From: Anastrepha obliqua
Lineage: Eukaryota > Arthropoda > Insecta > Diptera > Tephritidae
Assembly: GCF_027943255.1 (NCBI RefSeq)
Contig: NC_072895.1
Location: 24,650,001 to 24,714,000 of the forward strand
Direction: 5' to 3'
Length of the DNA: 64,000 nt
The position numbers and the translations under genes are program-made. Each line of letters opens with the position of its first letter. The first letter of the stretch is position 1. A model generated the notes under the pieces. The model did not search any database. It was not told the DNA's origin and saw only the letters and a program-made list of their open reading frames with translations. Of this stretch, positions 60,640 through 64,000 are shown piece by piece.

Positions 60640-62060
60640 GTAGTTGAGAAACCAAAATCTAAAAAAGATCCCCAGATGTTCAGAATATACATGCCGATTG
60701 GAATTTAAGTGTGCTCTGCCCAATCCATTAAAAGGGTGATCCTGAAGTCTATACCAATTTCCAAGGGATTGACTCCAAATATCGCGGTCCTAGCGAGCAT
60801 ATTGTGTGGAAGACTGAAGCCCACCGTCAACCAACTGATTGGACCTTATCAGTGTGGGTTTAGACCTGGAAAGTCCACCATCGCCCAGATATTCACAATA
60901 CGCCAAGTCTTGGAAAAGACCAATGAAAGGAGTATCGGCACACACCATCCTTTCGTTGACTTCAAAGCTGCATTCGATAGTACGAAAAGGAGTTTCCTGT
61001 ATGCCACGATGTCAGAATTTTATATCCCTGCAAAACTAATACGGCTATGCAAGATGACGTTGCTCAATACCAGCAGCGCCATCAGAATTGGTAAGGACCT
61101 CTCCGAGCCGTTTGATACCAAACGAGGTTTCAGGCAGGGTGACTCTCTGACTTGTGACTTCTTTAACCTGATATTGGAGAGGATTGTGCGAGCCGTAGAA
61201 CTTAACCGCTTAGGCACAATTTTTTATAAGAGCGTACGGTTGTTGGCGTATGCCGATGAAATTGACATCATCGGCCTTAACAACCTCCTGTTAGTTTTGC
61301 CCTTCCCAAAGTGGAAAAAGAAGTAAAGCGAATAGGTCTGGTGGTGAACGAGGACAAAACGAAGTAGCTCCTGTCTTCAAACAAACAGTCGACGCACCGG
61401 CGTATCGGCACCCACGTCACTGTTGACAGTTATGATGCCGAGGGTGTAAGAGACTTCGTTCATCTAGGAACCAGGATTGACACCGTTAACAATGTCAGCC
61501 TTGAAATCCAACGAAGAATCTCTTTTGCCAACAAGTGCTACTTTGGACTAAGTAGGCAACTGAGTAGTAAAGCCCTCTCTCTCGATGAACAAACTAACAC
61601 TCTTAAGGCTCTCATCATGCCCGTCCTAATGTATGGCGCAAAAGCGTGGACGTTGACAACATCCGATGAGTCGTCCCTTGGAGTGATTGAGAGAAAGATT
61701 CTGCGTAAGATTTTTGGACCTTTGCACGTTGATGACGGTGAGTATCGCAGGTGATATAGCAGTGAGCTGTATGAGCTTTATAGCAACATAGACATGCAGC
61801 GAATACAAATCCAGCAGCTTCGTTGGTTGGGTCATATCGCCCGAATAGATACAAACGCTCCGGCTATGGAAGTATTCGATGCGGTACGAGCTGGTGGGAG
61901 CAGATGAGGAGAAAGGCTTCCTCTGCGATGAAAAGATCAGGTGGAGAAGGACTTGTCTTCAGTCGATGTGTCCAACTGGCGCCGGTTAGCGCGAAAAAGA
62001 AACGACTCGCGCGCTTTGTTAATATCGACTAAAAATCGCCTGAGCAGTTAACGCGCCAAT
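60640..62060 (+). pseudogene. RTE-like LINE (family b), RT to 3' end
   Basis: A 205-codon open part (60709-61326): PNIAVLASILCGRLKPTVNQ, LIGPYQCGFRPGKSTIAQIF (QxGFRPGxSTxxQI), HHPFVDFKAAFDS (first catalytic Asp), KRGFRQGDSLTCDFFNLILE (RQGDxLS), VRLLAYADEIDIIG (YADD box as YADE). Frameshifted: KRIGLVVNEDKTK, VRDFVHLGTRIDTVNNVSLE, IQRRISFANKCYFGLSRQLS, LKALIMPVLMYGAKAWTL, IERKILRKIFGPLHVDDGEY, IQIQQLRWLGHIARIDTNAP, KDQVEKDLSSVDVSNWRRLA. It ends GCGCCAATCAAGAAGAAGAA. Endonuclease missing; YADE replaces the second catalytic Asp. Confidence 0.92.
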
Positions 62061-62155
62061 CAAGAAGAAGAAGAACAACAAAAATTGGAATAACTCCACA
62101 AAATTATGAAAAATCAACGAGATTTTCCAGAAACTTCAAACTGTCTCTTTTATAT
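62061..62155. other. Short spacer
   Basis: Nothing recognised. Confidence 0.4.
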
Positions 62156-62156
62156 A

Positions 62157-62368
62157 CAGTGTACTTTCTCTTAAGTAGACACCACTGGAAAGTCTGCTTA
62201 TGAGAAAAGTGTAAAAAAGTTAGTAATACTCGTATGTTAGAGTTAATGTGTCATGGGACGGTTGTCCGCTTAAAAGAAAACTATATCAGCAAATTCTTAA
62301 GAATTTCTGGTATGCACTGGAAACAGTTTCTGCTTAAGAGAGGTGTCCGTTAGTAGAAAGTAACTCTG
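62157..62368. mobile_element. pogo/Tigger-like MITE, 212 bp
   Basis: TA on both sides (62155-62156, 62369-62370). Ends CAGTGTACTTTCTCTTAAGT and, reversed, CAGAGTTACTTTCTACTAAC, each followed by GACACC a few bases on. CAGT-start, TTAA..GACACC ends are Tigger/pogo style (memory). No coding capacity. Confidence 0.6.
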
Positions 62369-63137
62369 TACTAACATTTAATGGGCTATAAAACTTCGTA
62401 GCAAAATTTTTTCTAAAGATTCGAATTGAAACCCGAATTGAATTCCAATGTAGTTTTTTTTTTAATTTTTTGCGTAACTCATTTTGTTTAAATTTCCAAA
62501 AATATTAATTAATCAGACTAAATATTTCTGGGAGAGTGCGCCACAATGCAACAAAATGGATGTATAACTTAAAATCTGAGCACTGAAAAATTATGTCATT
62601 GCTACCTGATAACTACAAGCAATTTGACACCCTCTAACAACTTTTTTGTGTATTTTTAATGCCATTTTTTCTGATTGTAATTACAAAAATGTGAAAATAG
62701 CGTGAAAATGCGCCTAAGCTAGGAAATGACAAACAACAAACAAATGGAAAATTACCGACTTCCCGCATTTATGGCTAACGACTGAAATTGTCAGAGCACG
62801 AACTGCTGCAAGGGGTGTGCGACGTATGCACTTACATATTTTTGGCTATATACTTACATACTTACAAAATTTAGCGCATAATCACGATTTGCACACTCTG
62901 TATTATTTTTAGCACATCTACTTACATACATACTTAGTAGTAGTAGAAACTTTTGTGCAAATACTTTGCAGAGAAATCGACTCCTATTCGACAAATTGGC
63001 GGCATCGCCTACGAGCATTAGCCACAAAAAAATATTTACTCGTACTCGTATAGGAGTCCACACTAATTGGTTCAAGTTCGAAGGAAATATCGATGGAGAT
63101 GCATTAAAAATTAGATTTTGGTTATACACAGGAAATA
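62369..63137. other. Spacer without recognisable gene
   Basis: ACATACTTACAT-type microsatellite near 62850-62940. No gene recognised. Confidence 0.45.
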
Positions 63138-64000
63138 CGAGGGGGTTCAATAAGTACCCGTGTTAGAAATGAAGACACCATTTTTTCAAAAAAAAAATTT
63201 TTATTTTTCAACATAGTCCCCGTTTAGAAAGATACACTCCTCTTAACGCTCCGACCATTTTTTCAACCCTCCAAAAAATAGGATTTTCCGAACCCCCAAA
63301 AAACCGCTTCTATCTCGACGATGACTTCCTCGTTTGAACTAAATTTTTTTCCCACGAGCCATTTTTTCATGTTAGGGAACAAGAAAAAGTCGCAGGCAGT
63401 CAGATCGGGTGAATACGCGGGGCGCAGCAGCAATTCATAACGCAATTCATGCAGTTTGGCGGCGACAACTTCAGATGAATGTGCGGATCCTTCGGATCTC
63501 GCTTAAACTGCTCCAAACGCCGCTTCGAAGTTAACAGCCGCATTATTGTCCATCATGAGCAATCGCGGCACCCATCGGGCCGACAACTTATCCTATAAAA
63601 TATTAATTGCCGTTCCGGTCGACACACCTATGGCCTCTGTTACTTCGCGCACTTCCGCTCGCCGATCAGCGAAAATCACAAAGCGGACTTTTTGAGTGAT
63701 TTCCTCGGTAGCCACGTCTGCCGGGCGTCCTGTCGCTCTCATCAAAAACGGATGTTCATCCACGTCTAACTGTCGTCATAGTTGGCGAAGCGTCCCCGTC
63801 CACAGCATCCAACTTTGCCTTTATCTCCTCGCATTTTTTCCCATCCAAAAACAAAACGCGTATTACCGAACGATGCTGCACTTTTTCCATCTTAGCGAAA
63901 ATCACGAAACTCGTCTTATTCGAATAGCTGCCAAATCCAAACTAACCAATCAATCAGTCTGAAATTTGTTTTGCCGTCGTCTGATAGATAGCAACATACA
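63138..64000 (-). pseudogene. Mariner with internal deletion, open to window end
   Basis: After TA (63136-63137): CGAGGGGGTTCAATAAGTAC, a mariner-type end. The gene reads on the minus strand: MEKVQHRSVIRVLFLDGKKC EEIKAKLDAV (63890-63800, helix-turn-helix start), then RATGRPADV, ITQKVRFVIFADRRAEVREV TEAIGVSTGTAINIL and KLSARWVPRLLMMDNNAAV, then a jump to LHELRYELLLRPAYSPDLTA CDFFLFPNMKKWLVGKKFSS NEEV and the C-terminus near 63240. The central catalytic part (first two Asp) is deleted. The right TIR should lie at or beyond 64000. Confidence 0.9.

Overview
The window is eukaryotic, AT-rich and almost entirely repetitive. Transposon families, tRNA-derived SINEs, (CATA)n and (CA)n microsatellites and the absence of any recognisable single-copy host exon suggest a long intergenic or intronic stretch of a higher fly. 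The mix of jockey-, R1- and RTE-like LINEs with mariner, Tc1, piggyBac and pogo relics fits cyclorrhaphan Diptera; a tephritid is my best guess, but that is inference. I found no gene for host metabolism, RNA or structure that I could defend. The only long intact reading frames are a 971-codon reverse transcriptase/RNase H frame (17357-20272, minus) and a 180-codon cysteine-rich frame inside a long-TIR element (51628-52170, plus).

Layout. 1-11.7 kb: a tRNA-type SINE (here SINE-A), a mariner relic (1.3-2.4 kb), RTE-like LINE pieces, a Tc3-like element broken by a mariner piece and by a CAA-tailed SINE (SINE-B), and a jockey 3' end. 12.5-16 kb: a nested Tc1-type element holding mariner, piggyBac-like and Tc1/mariner pieces, followed by a deletion derivative with perfect 16-bp TIRs. 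16-22.3 kb: a jockey relic, then an R1-like relic interrupted by a young LINE with a 13-bp target duplication, then another RNase H LINE. 22.4-32 kb: four more mariner/Tc1 transposase relics, two of them each carrying a TTAA-flanked MITE. 32-42.3 kb: nested RTE LINE, an R4/Dong-like fragment, a palindrome with a MITE in its centre, and several LINE 3' ends. 43.6-53 kb: an RNase H LINE, a pogo-like TIR element, a 1.4-kb T-rich block, a coding-phase 120-bp satellite and the long-TIR element with the cysteine-rich protein. 53-64 kb: SINEs, R1-like RT, a chimeric jockey/RNase H LINE, a long RTE-like LINE, a pogo-like MITE and a mariner that runs off the window end.

How the parts relate. LINEs supply reverse transcriptase; SINE-B ends in the same GCTGCTACAACAACAACAA tail as the jockey-like LINE, which suggests it uses that LINE's machinery. 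The DNA transposons are mostly broken transposase genes plus short TIR derivatives (MITEs) that could only move when an intact relative was active. Clade names for LINEs are from recognised motifs read by eye and were not checked by any search.
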